From Ruegeria arenilitoris (GTDB lineage Bacteria; Pseudomonadota; Alphaproteobacteria; Rhodobacterales; Rhodobacteraceae), in NCBI RefSeq assembly GCF_013035315.1, contig NZ_WQHP01000001.1, positions 558,001 to 622,000 of the forward strand: a stretch of 64,000 nt of DNA, written 5' to 3'. Position numbers and translations under genes: made by a program. The notes under the pieces are model-generated. The model was given only the letters and a program-made list of their open reading frames with translations, made no database searches and was not told the origin of the DNA. This document shows, piece after piece, positions 17,270 through 26,687 of this stretch (position 1 is its first letter; each line of letters opens with the position of its first letter).

Positions 17270-19234
17270 ATGACAACCGCTGCCAAGGCAGAAGCCAATA
17301 CCTTTCCGCCGTCCGCCGAAACCGTTTCCCGCGCGCATGTGAATGCTGAAAAATACGGTCAGATGTACGCAGCTTCGATCAACGATCCCGAAGCGTTCTG
17401 GGATGAGCAGGGCAAGCGAGTCGAGTGGATCAAGTCCTATACGCAGGTCAAAGACGTCAACTATGATTTTGGTTCGGTTGGGATCAAATGGTACGCCGAC
17501 GGCACGCTGAACGTCTCGGCCAACTGCCTGGACCGTCACCTTAAGACCCGTGGCGACCAGACCGCAATCATCTGGGAGCCGGATGATCCAGCTGATCCCG
17601 CACAGCACATCACGTATGCGGAACTGCACCGCCGCACTTGCCGGATGGCGAACATTCTGGAATCGCTGGGCGTGCGCAAGGGCGACCGCGTTGTGATCTA
17701 CCTGCCGATGATCCCCGAAGCAGCCTATGCCATGCTCGCTTGCGCTCGCATCGGTGCTATCCACTCGATCGTTTTCGCGGGCTTCTCGCCTGACGCACTG
17801 GCCGCACGGGTCAATGGTTGCGATGCCAAAGTCATCATCACCGCTGACGAAGCACCCCGGGGTGGCCGCAAAACGCCTCTGAAATCCAACGCGGACGCCG
17901 CCCTGCTGCACTGCAAGGACACCGTGAAGTGCCTGGTGGTCAAGCGCACAGGTGGTCAGACCACGTGGATTGCCGACCGCGACTATGATTACAACGAAAT
18001 GGCACTTGAAGCGGACGACTACTGCGCGCCCGCCGAAATGAATGCCGAAGACCCGCTGTTCATTCTTTATACCTCTGGCTCGACCGGTCAGCCCAAAGGC
18101 GTTGTGCATACCACTGGCGGTTACTTGGTCTATGCCGCGATGACCCATGAGATCACGTTCGATTACCACGATGGTGACATTTACTGGTGTACCGCAGACG
18201 TGGGCTGGGTCACGGGTCACAGCTATATCGTCTATGGCCCGCTGGCCAATGGTGCGACCACGGTGATGTTCGAGGGCGTGCCCACCTACCCCGATGCAGG
18301 ACGTTTCTGGGAAGTATGCGCCAAGCACAAGGTAAACCAGTTTTACACGGCCCCTACCGCGATCCGCGCCCTGATGGGGCAAGGCAATGAGTGGGTCGAA
18401 AAGCATGACCTGAGCGACCTGAAAACTCTGGGCACCGTGGGTGAACCGATCAACCCCGAAGCATGGAACTGGTACAACGACGTCATTGGCAAAGGGAATT
18501 GCCCCATCGTTGACACCTGGTGGCAGACCGAAACCGGCGGCCACTTGATGACTCCCCTGCCCGGTGCCCACGCGATGAAACCCGGTGCCGCGATGAAGCC
18601 TTTCTTTGGCATCCAACCTGTCGTTCTTGACCCGCAGTCCGGCGTTGAGATCAACGGCAATAGTGTCGAAGGGGTTCTGTGCATCAAGGACAGCTGGCCT
18701 GGACAGATGCGCACCGTTTGGGGCGATCATGAACGGTTCGAAAAGACCTATTTCTCGGACTACAAGGGTTACTATTTCACCGGCGACGGTTGCCGCCGCG
18801 ACGAGGATGGCGATTACTGGATCACCGGACGTGTCGACGACGTGATCAACGTCTCGGGCCACCGCATGGGAACTGCCGAGGTCGAAAGCGCCTTGGTTGC
18901 ACATGCCGCTGTGGCCGAGGCTGCGGTGGTTGGTTATCCGCATGAAATCAAGGGGCAAGGCATCTATTGCTATGTCACTTTGATGAATGATCGTGAGCCT
19001 TCGGACGAGTTGCTCAAGGAACTGCGCACCTGGGTCCGGACCGAGATCGGCCCGATTGCCAGCCCTGATGTGATCCAGTGGGCCCCCGGCCTGCCCAAGA
19101 CCCGTTCGGGCAAGATCATGCGCCGGATCCTGCGCAAGATCGCCGAGAATGACTTTGGCAGCCTGGGTGACACCTCGACATTGGCCGATCCGTCGGTGGT
19201 CGAGGACCTTATCGAAAACCGCGCAAACAAGTGA
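17270..19234 (+). CDS. acs: Acetyl-CoA synthetase (AMP-forming)
   Basis: A 654-aa cytosolic ligase that makes acetyl-CoA from acetate, ATP and CoA through acetyl-AMP. The P-loop motif '[11 protein letters not shown]' starts at residue 267. Acs-type active-site sequence '[19 protein letters not shown]' carries the Trp that limits the acyl pocket to acetate. The C-terminal '[11 protein letters not shown]' motif holds the regulatory Lys615, acetylated in homologues. Length is close to E. coli Acs. The ATG at 17270 follows GAGGGAGGAG; 37 upstream in-frame codons are not family-like. Adenylate kinase follows at once, then acetate-type symporter genes. Confidence 0.96.
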   Translation: MTTAAKAEANTFPPSAETVSRAHVNAEKYGQMYAASINDPEAFWDEQGKRVEWIKSYTQVKDVNYDFGSVGIKWYADGTLNVSANCLDRHLKTRGDQTAIIWEPDDPADPAQHITYAELHRRTCRMANILESLGVRKGDRVVIYLPMIPEAAYAMLACARIGAIHSIVFAGFSPDALAARVNGCDAKVIITADEAPRGGRKTPLKSNADAALLHCKDTVKCLVVKRTGGQTTWIADRDYDYNEMALEADDYCAPAEMNAEDPLFILYTSGSTGQPKGVVHTTGGYLVYAAMTHEITFDYHDGDIYWCTADVGWVTGHSYIVYGPLANGATTVMFEGVPTYPDAGRFWEVCAKHKVNQFYTAPTAIRALMGQGNEWVEKHDLSDLKTLGTVGEPINPEAWNWYNDVIGKGNCPIVDTWWQTETGGHLMTPLPGAHAMKPGAAMKPFFGIQPVVLDPQSGVEINGNSVEGVLCIKDSWPGQMRTVWGDHERFEKTYFSDYKGYYFTGDGCRRDEDGDYWITGRVDDVINVSGHRMGTAEVESALVAHAAVAEAAVVGYPHEIKGQGIYCYVTLMNDREPSDELLKELRTWVRTEIGPIASPDVIQWAPGLPKTRSGKIMRRILRKIAENDFGSLGDTSTLADPSVVEDLIENRANK

Positions 19235-19241
19235 GGATGTG

Positions 19242-19925
19242 ATGGACGCTGCCACGATCACCACACCCACAGTTCTGATCCTTCTCGGCCCTCCGGGCGC
19301 CGGGAAGGGCACACAAGCCCGTATGCTTGAAGAAAAGTTCGGGCTGCTTCAACTTAGCACCGGCGACCTGCTGCGCGCCGCTGTCGCCGCCGGGACCGAG
19401 GCTGGCAAGGCCGCGAAAGCGGTGATGGAGGCCGGTGATCTGGTCAGCGACGAGATCGTCATCGCCATCCTGCGCGATCGAATGGCCGAACCGGACTGTG
19501 CCAAGGGCGTCATTTTGGACGGTTTCCCGCGCACAACGGTTCAGGCCGAGGCGCTGGACGAACTGCTTGCGGAAAACAACCAAAAGATCAGCGCGGCGAT
19601 CAGCCTTGAGGTTGAAGACGCGGAAATGGTCATCCGTATATCGGGCCGCTACACCTGCGCGATGTGCGGCGAAGGCTACCACGACCGGTTCAAAACACCC
19701 GCAGTTGAGGGCAAATGCGACAATTGCGGCAGCACCGAGTTCAAACGGCGTGCTGACGATAACGCGGAAACAGTAGCCTCACGCCTGACCGCCTATCACG
19801 CACAGACTGCGCCGCTGATCACCTATTACGACGGCCATGGCGTGCTGAAACGCACAAATGCCATGGGCAAGATCGAAGACATCGCCCGTGATCTGGAGGA
19901 GATCGCTGGCAACGCAATGAGTTAA
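19242..19925 (+). CDS. adk: Adenylate kinase (zinc-type, acs-linked)
   Basis: A 227-aa long-form adenylate kinase converting AMP and ATP to two ADP. The P-loop 'GPPGAGKGT' is at residues 16-24 and 'GFPRT' at about 94-98. The LID carries a four-Cys zinc knuckle (Cys139, Cys142, Cys159, Cys162), as in Gram-positive-type enzymes. The ATG at 19242 is 7 nt past the acs stop and follows GAGGATG. Acs produces AMP and pyrophosphate, so this neighbour can recycle its product. Alphaproteobacteria usually also carry adk in the ribosomal-protein operon, so this may be a second copy; that cannot be checked in this window. Confidence 0.94.
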   Translation: MDAATITTPTVLILLGPPGAGKGTQARMLEEKFGLLQLSTGDLLRAAVAAGTEAGKAAKAVMEAGDLVSDEIVIAILRDRMAEPDCAKGVILDGFPRTTVQAEALDELLAENNQKISAAISLEVEDAEMVIRISGRYTCAMCGEGYHDRFKTPAVEGKCDNCGSTEFKRRADDNAETVASRLTAYHAQTAPLITYYDGHGVLKRTNAMGKIEDIARDLEEIAGNAMS

Positions 19926-20104
19926 GGGGAGCAGATAAGCCGCAAGGCTTTGATCTCACAAAAGGATACTTCAATGAACCGCCTTGGCGGAACAGAGGAG
20001 TTTTGCCGAGCGTCACGGGGCGTTTGGTACAACCAAGAAGCGGCCGAGGCACTGGAGGAGTTGGGCACGAGCCGCCAATTGAGGAAGCGAAGGAGGACCC
20101 CGCA

Positions 20105-20389
20105 ATGGCGGATCAATCAACAAACTCCGCGCAGACTGCCGAAGCCGATAAGGGCTATTGGCAGGCCAACCTGCGCCTCATCTACATCAGCCTAGCCATA
20201 TGGGCGCTGGTGTCTTTTGGATTCGGCATCTTGCTGCGTCCGCTGCTGTCTGGCATCGAAGTTGGCGGCACCGATCTGGGCTTTTGGTTCGCCCAACAGG
20301 GCTCAATCCTGGTCTTTCTGGTGCTGATCTTCAACTACGCCTGGCGCATGAACAAGCTGGACGCCGAATTCGGCGTGGATGAGGAGTAA
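20105..20389 (+). CDS. DUF4212 sodium:solute symporter small subunit
   Basis: A 94-aa protein with two membrane helices ('IYISLAIWALVSFGFGILL' and 'FWFAQQGSILVFLVLIFNYAW') and a short charged tail. This matches the DUF4212 small subunit that accompanies VC_2705-type sodium:solute symporters. The ATG at 20105 follows a strong AAGGAGGA. It precedes the large symporter gene by 5 nt. Upstream in-frame sequence has a poorer start. Confidence 0.88.
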   Translation: MADQSTNSAQTAEADKGYWQANLRLIYISLAIWALVSFGFGILLRPLLSGIEVGGTDLGFWFAQQGSILVFLVLIFNYAWRMNKLDAEFGVDEE

Positions 20390-20394
20390 GCGGA

Positions 20395-22179
20395 ATGGAT
20401 CAGTTTACCATCAACCTGCTGTTTGTTGGCGCGTCCTTTGCGCTGTACATCGGCATCGCGATCTGGGCCCGAGCGGGTTCCACATCCGAATTCTACGCCG
20501 CCGGTCGCGGCGTTCACCCGGTCACCAACGGCATGGCGACAGCGGCGGACTGGATGTCCGCGGCCTCGTTCATCTCGATGGCGGGCCTGATCGCCTTTAC
20601 CGGCTATGACAACTCGACCTTCCTGATGGGTTGGACCGGTGGCTACGTGTTGCTGGCTCTGCTGCTTGCGCCCTACCTGCGCAAGTTCGGTAAGTACACC
20701 GTCTCGGAATTCATCGGCGACCGTTTCTACAGCCAGACCGCACGTGTTGTTGCGGTAATCTGTCTGATCGTTGCATCGGTGACCTACGTGATCGGTCAGA
20801 TGACCGGCGTCGGCGTGGCCTTTGGTCGCTTCCTTGAAGTGTCGAACACATCCGGTCTGCTGATCGGTGCCTGTGTGGTGTTTGCCTACGCGGTGTTCGG
20901 CGGGATGAAAGGCGTGACCTACACTCAGGTCGCTCAGTACTGCGTGCTGATCACCGCCTACACCATCCCGGCGATCTTCATTTCGCTGCAGCTGACCGGT
21001 ACGCCCGTACCGGCGCTGGGTCTGTTCAGCGACACTGCAAGTGGTGAGCCGCTGCTGACCAAGCTGGACGCAATCGTGACCGAGCTGGGCTTTGCCGAGT
21101 ATACAGCACACCACTCGAACACGCTGAACATGGTGCTCTTCACGCTGTCGCTGATGATCGGTACTGCTGGTCTGCCGCACGTGATCATGCGCTTCTTCAC
21201 CGTGCCTAAAGTGTCGGACGCCCGCTGGTCCGCTGGCTGGACGCTGGTCTTCATCGCTCTGCTGTATCTGACCGCCCCTGCGGTTGGCGCAATGGCACGT
21301 CTGAACATCACCGACATGATGTGGCCCAATGGTGGCATCGAGGGCGGCGCTGTTTCGGTCGAAGCGATCGACACCGATCCGCGTTATGACTGGATGCAGA
21401 CGTGGCAGAAAACCGGTCTGTTGGACTGGGAAGACAAGAACGGCGACGGCAAAATCCAGTACTACAATGACAAGAATGCCGACATGCAGGCAATCGCGGA
21501 AGAAAAAGGCTGGGTCGGTAACGAGCTGACCAAGTTCAACCGCGACATCCTGGTTCTGGCCAACCCCGAGATCGCCAACCTGCCGGGTTGGGTAATCGGT
21601 CTGGTCGCTGCCGGTGGTCTTGCGGCCGCTCTGTCGACCGCTGCGGGTCTGTTGCTGGCGATTTCGTCGGCGGTGTCCCACGACCTTGTCAAAGGTGCGA
21701 TCAACCCGCAGATCTCGGAAAAAGGAGAGCTTCTGGCGGCGCGGATCGCAATGGCCGTGGCCATTCTGGTTGCAACCTATCTGGGTCTGAACCCACCGGG
21801 CTTTGCGGCGCAAACCGTGGCCTTGGCCTTCGGTCTGGCGGCTGCCTCGATCTTCCCGGCGCTGATGATGGGGATCTTCTCGACCCGCATCAACAACACC
21901 GGCGCGGTCGCAGGTATGCTGGCTGGTCTGGTCGTAACCCTGGTCTACATCTTCCTGCACAAGGGCTGGCTGTTCATTCCGGGCACCAACTCGTTCACCG
22001 ATGCTGACCCGCTTCTGGGTCCGATCAAGTCGACCTCGTTCGGCGCAATCGGTGCGATGATCAACTTTGCTGTCGCATATGTTGTAGCCGGTATGACCAA
22101 AGAGACTCCGCAGGAGATCAAAGATCTGGTCGAAAGCGTTCGTATTCCCCGTGGCGCGGGCGCAGCTCAGAATAAATGA
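20395..22179 (+). CDS. Sodium:solute symporter, acetate-permease type (VC_2705 subfamily)
   Basis: A 594-aa SSS-family inner-membrane transporter with about 13 helices. Signatures include 'MATAADWMSAASFISMAGL', 'YVIGQMTGVGVAFGRFLEV' and 'AAGLLLAISSAVSHDLVK'. The context with acs supports uptake of acetate or another short monocarboxylate. An insert between helices (residues 347-358) reads DKNGDGKIQYYN, which fits the first residues of an EF-hand calcium loop except that position 12 is Asn. Two terminators follow. Confidence 0.9.
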   Translation: MDQFTINLLFVGASFALYIGIAIWARAGSTSEFYAAGRGVHPVTNGMATAADWMSAASFISMAGLIAFTGYDNSTFLMGWTGGYVLLALLLAPYLRKFGKYTVSEFIGDRFYSQTARVVAVICLIVASVTYVIGQMTGVGVAFGRFLEVSNTSGLLIGACVVFAYAVFGGMKGVTYTQVAQYCVLITAYTIPAIFISLQLTGTPVPALGLFSDTASGEPLLTKLDAIVTELGFAEYTAHHSNTLNMVLFTLSLMIGTAGLPHVIMRFFTVPKVSDARWSAGWTLVFIALLYLTAPAVGAMARLNITDMMWPNGGIEGGAVSVEAIDTDPRYDWMQTWQKTGLLDWEDKNGDGKIQYYNDKNADMQAIAEEKGWVGNELTKFNRDILVLANPEIANLPGWVIGLVAAGGLAAALSTAAGLLLAISSAVSHDLVKGAINPQISEKGELLAARIAMAVAILVATYLGLNPPGFAAQTVALAFGLAAASIFPALMMGIFSTRINNTGAVAGMLAGLVVTLVYIFLHKGWLFIPGTNSFTDADPLLGPIKSTSFGAIGAMINFAVAYVVAGMTKETPQEIKDLVESVRIPRGAGAAQNK

Positions 22180-22186
22180 GCATGAT

Positions 22187-22221
22187 GCGGCATATGGTTA
22201 GTTTCCATGTGCCGCGTTTTT
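22187..22221 (+). terminator. Terminator 1 after the symporter gene
   Basis: Stem GCGGCATATGG / CCATGTGCCGC with a 7-nt loop and one G-T wobble, followed by GTTTTT. It starts 7 nt after the symporter stop codon. Confidence 0.85.
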
Positions 22222-22233
22222 CGATCTACTGTT

Positions 22234-22265
22234 CCCGCCCGGCACTCCACCGGGCGGGATTTTTC
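22234..22265 (+). terminator. Terminator 2 after the symporter gene
   Basis: Perfect stem CCCGCCCGG / CCGGGCGGG with a 7-nt loop, followed by ATTTTTC. It sits 12 nt after the first hairpin. The tandem pair should separate the acs-symporter unit from the downstream regulator gene. Confidence 0.88.
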
Positions 22266-22285
22266 AACCGGAAGCCCAGGATGTT

Positions 22286-24112
22286 ATGATGCCCCTGTCC
22301 CATGACGAAATCACCCGGTTTCTGAAATCCGTGCACCCCTATGACGCCCTGCCCCCAGACGCGCTGGAGCAGGTGGCAAACCAGATCGAAGTCTGGGAGG
22401 TCGAAGAGGACGGCTCGGTGTACGAGCTTGGGCACACCCTGCCCGGCGTTTTCGTAATTTATGAGGGGCAAGTTGAGATCACCGATGAGAACGACGCCGT
22501 CGTATCTCATCTAGGTTTGCGCAATTCCTTTGGCGAGCGTGGGCTGCTGAAAGACGGCAAAGCCGCCACCAAGGCCCGGGCGCATACGCCATCGGTGCTG
22601 CTGGTCCTGCCGCCTGATCTGGTGCGGCAACTGATTGACGGGCACGATGTGGTGTCCAAATTCTTCAACAGAACGCGATCCACCCGGTCGGGCCCTCAGA
22701 GCCTGGCCACAAGTGCAATTGACGTTCTGATGGCCCATAACCCTGCGACCTGCCCGCCAGAAACACCGGTTCAGGACGCAGCCAGAATGATGCGTGACAA
22801 GCACATCTCATCCCTGTGTGTCACACAGGCAGACGACCTGCTTGGCATTGCCACGCTGCGGGATATCTCGGGCAAATTCGTAGCAGACGGCATGCCAGCG
22901 GAGACGCCCATCTCTGCGATCATGACGACGAACCCAGTTACACTTTCGCCATCCGATATCGGCTCGGACGTTCTGCACGTGATGATGGAGCGTGGCATAG
23001 GCCACATCCCGATCTGTCAGGGCGGACACCTGGTCGGGATCGTGACCCAGACCGACCTGACGCATTATCAGGCGGTGAACTCGGCCGAACTCGTTCGCCG
23101 GATCGCACAGGCGAACTCGGCGGAGCAAATGGCGGCGGTAACCGCTGAAATCCCTCAGCTGTTGGTGCAACTGGTGGCATCCGGAAACCGGCATGAGATC
23201 GTCACGCGCCTGATCACCGATATCGCGGACACCGCGACCCGCCGGCTTTTGGCTTTGGCCGAGGAAAAGCTGGGGCCGCCGCCTGTTCCCTACTTATGGC
23301 TGGCCTGCGGCTCGCAAGGACGGCAGGAACAAACTGGCGTCTCCGATCAGGACAATTGTCTGATGCTGGATGACAGCGTGACCGACGCGGATATGAAGTA
23401 CTTTGCTGAGCTGGCAAAATATGTCTCGGACGGGCTGGATGTCTGCGGCTACTTCTACTGCCCCGGCGACATGATGGCGACCAATCCGCGATGGTGTCAG
23501 CCTGTTCGCGTGTGGCGTGATTACTTCAAAGGCTGGATCGCAAAACCCAACCCCGAGGCGCAGATGCTGGCCTCGGTCATGTTCGACTTACGCCCCATCG
23601 GCGGCGCCTTTCACCTGTTTGACGATCTGCAGGCTGAAACTCTGGCGGCAGCCAATGCGAACTCGATCTTTGTGGCGCATATGATCTCGAACTCGTTGAA
23701 GCACACCCCGCCGCTGGGTCTGTTGCGAGGTTTCGCGACTATTAGGTCAGGAGAGCACCGTAACACCTTGGACCTCAAGCATAATGGCGTTGTACCAGTC
23801 GTCGATCTGGCACGTATCTACAGCCTTCAGGGCCAACTGACCGAGGCCAACACCCGTGCGCGGCTAAAAGCGGCCGCATCCGGTGGCGTCCTCAGCCCAT
23901 CGGGCGCACGGGATCTGCTGGATGCCTATGACCTGATCGCAGAAACACGGCTGGAACATCAGGTCCGGCTGGTGAAAGGTGACCAAAAGCCGGACAACTT
24001 CCTGCCGCCATCGGCCCTGTCCGACTTTGAGCGAAGTCATCTACGGGATGCCTTCGTTGTGGTAAAAACGATGCAATCGGCTGTGGGCCACGGCAAAGGA
24101 ATGTTGGGCTAA
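22286..24112 (+). CDS. cNMP-binding/CBS/DUF294 nucleotidyltransferase-like regulatory protein
   Basis: A 608-aa cytosolic protein of three parts. Residues about 1-130 are a cyclic-nucleotide-binding fold ('VFVIYEGQVEITDENDAVVS'). Residues about 150-270 are two CBS domains ('MRDKHISSLCVTQADDLLGI', 'MMERGIGHIPICQGGHLVGI'). The rest is DUF294, a GlnD-like nucleotidyltransferase fold with 'GSQGRQEQTGVSDQDN', followed by its C-terminal domain. It is commonly linked to acetate symporters and epsilon-like exonucleases; the substrate is unknown to me. Terminators precede it, so it probably has its own promoter. ATG 22289 is an equal start option. Confidence 0.88.
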   Translation: MMPLSHDEITRFLKSVHPYDALPPDALEQVANQIEVWEVEEDGSVYELGHTLPGVFVIYEGQVEITDENDAVVSHLGLRNSFGERGLLKDGKAATKARAHTPSVLLVLPPDLVRQLIDGHDVVSKFFNRTRSTRSGPQSLATSAIDVLMAHNPATCPPETPVQDAARMMRDKHISSLCVTQADDLLGIATLRDISGKFVADGMPAETPISAIMTTNPVTLSPSDIGSDVLHVMMERGIGHIPICQGGHLVGIVTQTDLTHYQAVNSAELVRRIAQANSAEQMAAVTAEIPQLLVQLVASGNRHEIVTRLITDIADTATRRLLALAEEKLGPPPVPYLWLACGSQGRQEQTGVSDQDNCLMLDDSVTDADMKYFAELAKYVSDGLDVCGYFYCPGDMMATNPRWCQPVRVWRDYFKGWIAKPNPEAQMLASVMFDLRPIGGAFHLFDDLQAETLAAANANSIFVAHMISNSLKHTPPLGLLRGFATIRSGEHRNTLDLKHNGVVPVVDLARIYSLQGQLTEANTRARLKAAASGGVLSPSGARDLLDAYDLIAETRLEHQVRLVKGDQKPDNFLPPSALSDFERSHLRDAFVVVKTMQSAVGHGKGMLG

Positions 24113-24161
24113 AGCCGCAAGACAAATAGCAGGCGACCACGTCTGAACTACGGAGAGATAG

Positions 24162-24680
24162 ATGTTTCTGGAACTGATCGGCACGATTTTTGCAGGCTTT
24201 GCCTTTGCCGGTATCGTGATGGTGCTGAACAAGCTGACCGGTGGCCGCCTGCCCCGTTGGATGACCCCGGTTGCTGCTGGTCTGGGCATGATCGGCGTCA
24301 CGATAGCCAGCGAGTATTCGTGGTACGATCGCACGCGCGATACCCTGCCCGAAGGAATGGCCGTGATCCAAGAGGTCGAAAGCCGCGCCTTCTATCGCCC
24401 ATGGACTTATGCTGTTCCCTTCGTCGACCGCTTTGCCGCTATTGATGCAAGCTCGGTGCGCAAGAACGATCAGGTTCCTGAACAAAGGCTGGTAGACCTG
24501 TACCTCTTTGGCCGCTGGGCCCCGGTTTCGAAACTGCCGGTTGCGGTCAACTGCGAAAGTTTCAGCCGCGCCAATCTTATTGACGGGGCCGAGTTTGCCG
24601 ATGACGGTCGCCTGTTGAATGCCGATTGGATCGACGTGACCGCCAACGACCCCATCGTCGAGGCAACCTGCGGAGTGTAA
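24162..24680 (+). CDS. Hypothetical membrane-anchored protein
   Basis: A 172-aa protein not recognised. Two N-terminal hydrophobic segments ('LIGTIFAGFAFAGIVMVLNK' and 'MTPVAAGLGMIGVTIA') are followed by about 120 soluble residues with the sequence 'VESRAFYRPWTYAVPFVDRF'. The gene has GGAGAG upstream and lies between the DUF294 regulator and the exonuclease, 1 nt before the latter. This suggests a conserved operon role in the acetate module. The soluble part is probably periplasmic, judging by the hydrophobic pattern, but the topology is uncertain. Confidence 0.75.
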   Translation: MFLELIGTIFAGFAFAGIVMVLNKLTGGRLPRWMTPVAAGLGMIGVTIASEYSWYDRTRDTLPEGMAVIQEVESRAFYRPWTYAVPFVDRFAAIDASSVRKNDQVPEQRLVDLYLFGRWAPVSKLPVAVNCESFSRANLIDGAEFADDGRLLNADWIDVTANDPIVEATCGV

Positions 24681-24681
24681 C

Positions 24682-26094
24682 ATGCTGACCCGGTTGAGCC
24701 TGCGTCTGCGAATTTTCCTGTTCTTCTGCCTGCTGGCCGTAGGTGCGCTGGCCGTCAGCTCTCTGGCGCTATGGATCAGTTACCGCCGTGTTGCGGACCC
24801 TGATTTGGTTGACGCCTTCATATTTGCAGAAATCGTCATGGCCTTTGGGTTTTTGGCTTTGACCGCAGCCGTTTGGCTGTTGTTCGACGACAACGTTGCC
24901 AAGCCGATCGAACGGATTTCAGCGCAGCTACGTGCGCGCGCTCATGCGGGGGTCAACACCGAGGTCGATACCCAGGCCGCCCGCTATCTGGGCGATCTGG
25001 CCCCAGCTGCCGCCGGACTGGCGGACCAGTTGTCGGACAAAACGATGGATGTCGCGCAGGCCGTTGCAGAAGAAACGGCACATCTAGCGGCGGAAAAACA
25101 GCGGCTTACAGCACTTCTGACCGACATCCCTGTCGCCATGTTGTTGGCCAGCCCCACGCACAAGATCGTTCTATATGACGGTCAGGCAGCCGAAGTTCTG
25201 GCCCAGATTGCGCATCCCCGGCTGAACGCTTCTTTGTTCGAATACCTGGCACCCGAAATGCTGGAACAGGCCCACGCAAAGCTGATAAAAACCGGGCTTG
25301 AAGTCGCCTGCACGCTGTCCAGCATCGATGGCGCGCAAAGCTATCGCGCGCGCATGAAGCCATTGGGAAGCGCACCCGGTTACATGCTGATTTTTGACGA
25401 GAGCGCCGCAAACATCGCACCCGATGCCGCGCGCCCTTTGGTCTACGACTTCAACCTGCTGAACGCGCGCACCGATGATGCATTCGAAAATCTGGCCCTT
25501 CCGGATCTGTGCTTTGTCGTCTTTGACACCGAGACAACCGGGCTGCTGCCGCACAAGGACGAGATCGTTCAGATCGGTGCCGTGCGGGTTGTCAACGGTA
25601 GGATCGTAGACGGAGAGCGACTGGATATGCTGGTTGATCCCGGCATACCGATCCCTCCGGCTTCGACCAAAGTGCACAAGATCAACGACCGCATGGTTCA
25701 GGGGGCCCCCGATATTGCTCAGGCCGGTCGCGTGCTACACCAGTTTGCGCGCAACGCTGTCATCGTGGCGCACAATGCGCCTTTCGATATGGCGTTTTTG
25801 CGCCGCCACGCCAAACGCATGGATGTCGAGTGGGACCACCCCATTCTGGATACGGTCCTGTTGTCCGCAGTGCTGTTCGGAGCCAGCGACAAACATACAC
25901 TGGACGCGCTGTGCGACCGGCTCGACATCACCATCCCGCCCGAGCTGCGCCACACCGCCTTGGGCGACGCTGTTGCCACCGCCGAAGCTTTGGTGCGAAT
26001 GCTGCCGATGTTGCAGGCACGCGGCATGACGACATTTGGCCTGGTGATTGAGGCAACGCGTCAACATGGCCGACTGCTGGAAGACCTGAACTAG
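24682..26094 (+). CDS. Membrane-anchored DnaQ/epsilon-like 3'-5' exonuclease
   Basis: A 470-aa protein in three parts. Two N-terminal membrane helices lie at about residues 8-35 and 48-70. They are followed by a HAMP-like 'KPIERISAQLRARAHAG' and a PAS-like region (about 140-235). The DEDDh exonuclease domain occupies about 270-450: 'FDTETTGLLPHKDEIVQIG' (Asp282, Glu284), 'VIVAHNAPFDMAFLRR' and 'HTALGDAVATAEAL' with the catalytic His and Asp. It is not a replicative epsilon; the sensor-kinase-like front end suggests membrane signalling. It is the last gene of the acetate module. Confidence 0.87.
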   Translation: MLTRLSLRLRIFLFFCLLAVGALAVSSLALWISYRRVADPDLVDAFIFAEIVMAFGFLALTAAVWLLFDDNVAKPIERISAQLRARAHAGVNTEVDTQAARYLGDLAPAAAGLADQLSDKTMDVAQAVAEETAHLAAEKQRLTALLTDIPVAMLLASPTHKIVLYDGQAAEVLAQIAHPRLNASLFEYLAPEMLEQAHAKLIKTGLEVACTLSSIDGAQSYRARMKPLGSAPGYMLIFDESAANIAPDAARPLVYDFNLLNARTDDAFENLALPDLCFVVFDTETTGLLPHKDEIVQIGAVRVVNGRIVDGERLDMLVDPGIPIPPASTKVHKINDRMVQGAPDIAQAGRVLHQFARNAVIVAHNAPFDMAFLRRHAKRMDVEWDHPILDTVLLSAVLFGASDKHTLDALCDRLDITIPPELRHTALGDAVATAEALVRMLPMLQARGMTTFGLVIEATRQHGRLLEDLN

Positions 26095-26183
26095 TCCGGA
26101 AAACTCACAAGCTAAACGCAGCTTTTCATGGACAAACCCGGCGCGCCGTGGCACCTGAGGCGCGGTTACGGGATGAACGCGAC

Positions 26184-26684
26184 ATGACGGAAAAACACTT
26201 TACCCCTACCCCCGATCAAAGCACAGCTTTTCGCGAGGCGTTGGGGTGTTTTGGAACCGGCGTGACGGTAATCACCACCGATTCCGAGCAAGGGCCGCGG
26301 GCGATCACGGTCAACTCGTTCACATCCGTCTCTCTGGACCCACCGCTTGTCTTGTGGTGCTTGGCCAAAGACTCGAACCGGTTCGACGATTTCAACGCCA
26401 GCCAGCACTATTCGATCCATGTCATGGCCGAAGATCAACAGGATCAGGCCCTGCGCTTTGCACGCGACGGCAAGGATTTTTCCCATGCTGAATGGTCGCA
26501 GGATGACACGGGCCGACCACAACTATCCGGATGTCTGGCCCGGTTCGACTGTCAATTGCACGCGCGTCACGACGCAGGCGACCATCTAATCCTCGTCGGC
26601 CACGTTCAGCACGCGATGTACCGCACTGGCAAGGGCCTGATTTTCAAGCGCGGCCAGTTTGGAGGTTTTGCAGATCTGATCTGA
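26184..26684 (+). CDS. Flavin reductase family protein
   Basis: A 166-aa FMN-binding split-barrel protein of the flavin reductase-like family. Signatures are 'FGTGVTVITTDSEQGPRAIT', 'VNSFTSVSLDPPLVLWCLAK' and 'LILVGHVQHAMY'. Such proteins reduce flavin with NAD(P)H for a partner monooxygenase, but no partner is adjacent. The ATG at 26184 is preferred over one at 26148 because the conserved region begins soon after it. The ribosome site is weak. It is convergent with the next gene, with 3 nt between stops. Confidence 0.88.
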   Translation: MTEKHFTPTPDQSTAFREALGCFGTGVTVITTDSEQGPRAITVNSFTSVSLDPPLVLWCLAKDSNRFDDFNASQHYSIHVMAEDQQDQALRFARDGKDFSHAEWSQDDTGRPQLSGCLARFDCQLHARHDAGDHLILVGHVQHAMYRTGKGLIFKRGQFGGFADLI

Positions 26685-26687
26685 CGG

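Noticed and set aside
17240..19312. A 690-codon open frame antisense to acs
   Set aside because: High-GC third-position bias creates long antisense frames. The translation is His/Gly/Arg-rich with no family features.
20335..21960. A 541-codon open frame antisense to the symporter
   Set aside because: The translation is low-complexity Gln/His/Arg-rich sequence, as expected from reversed membrane-protein codons.
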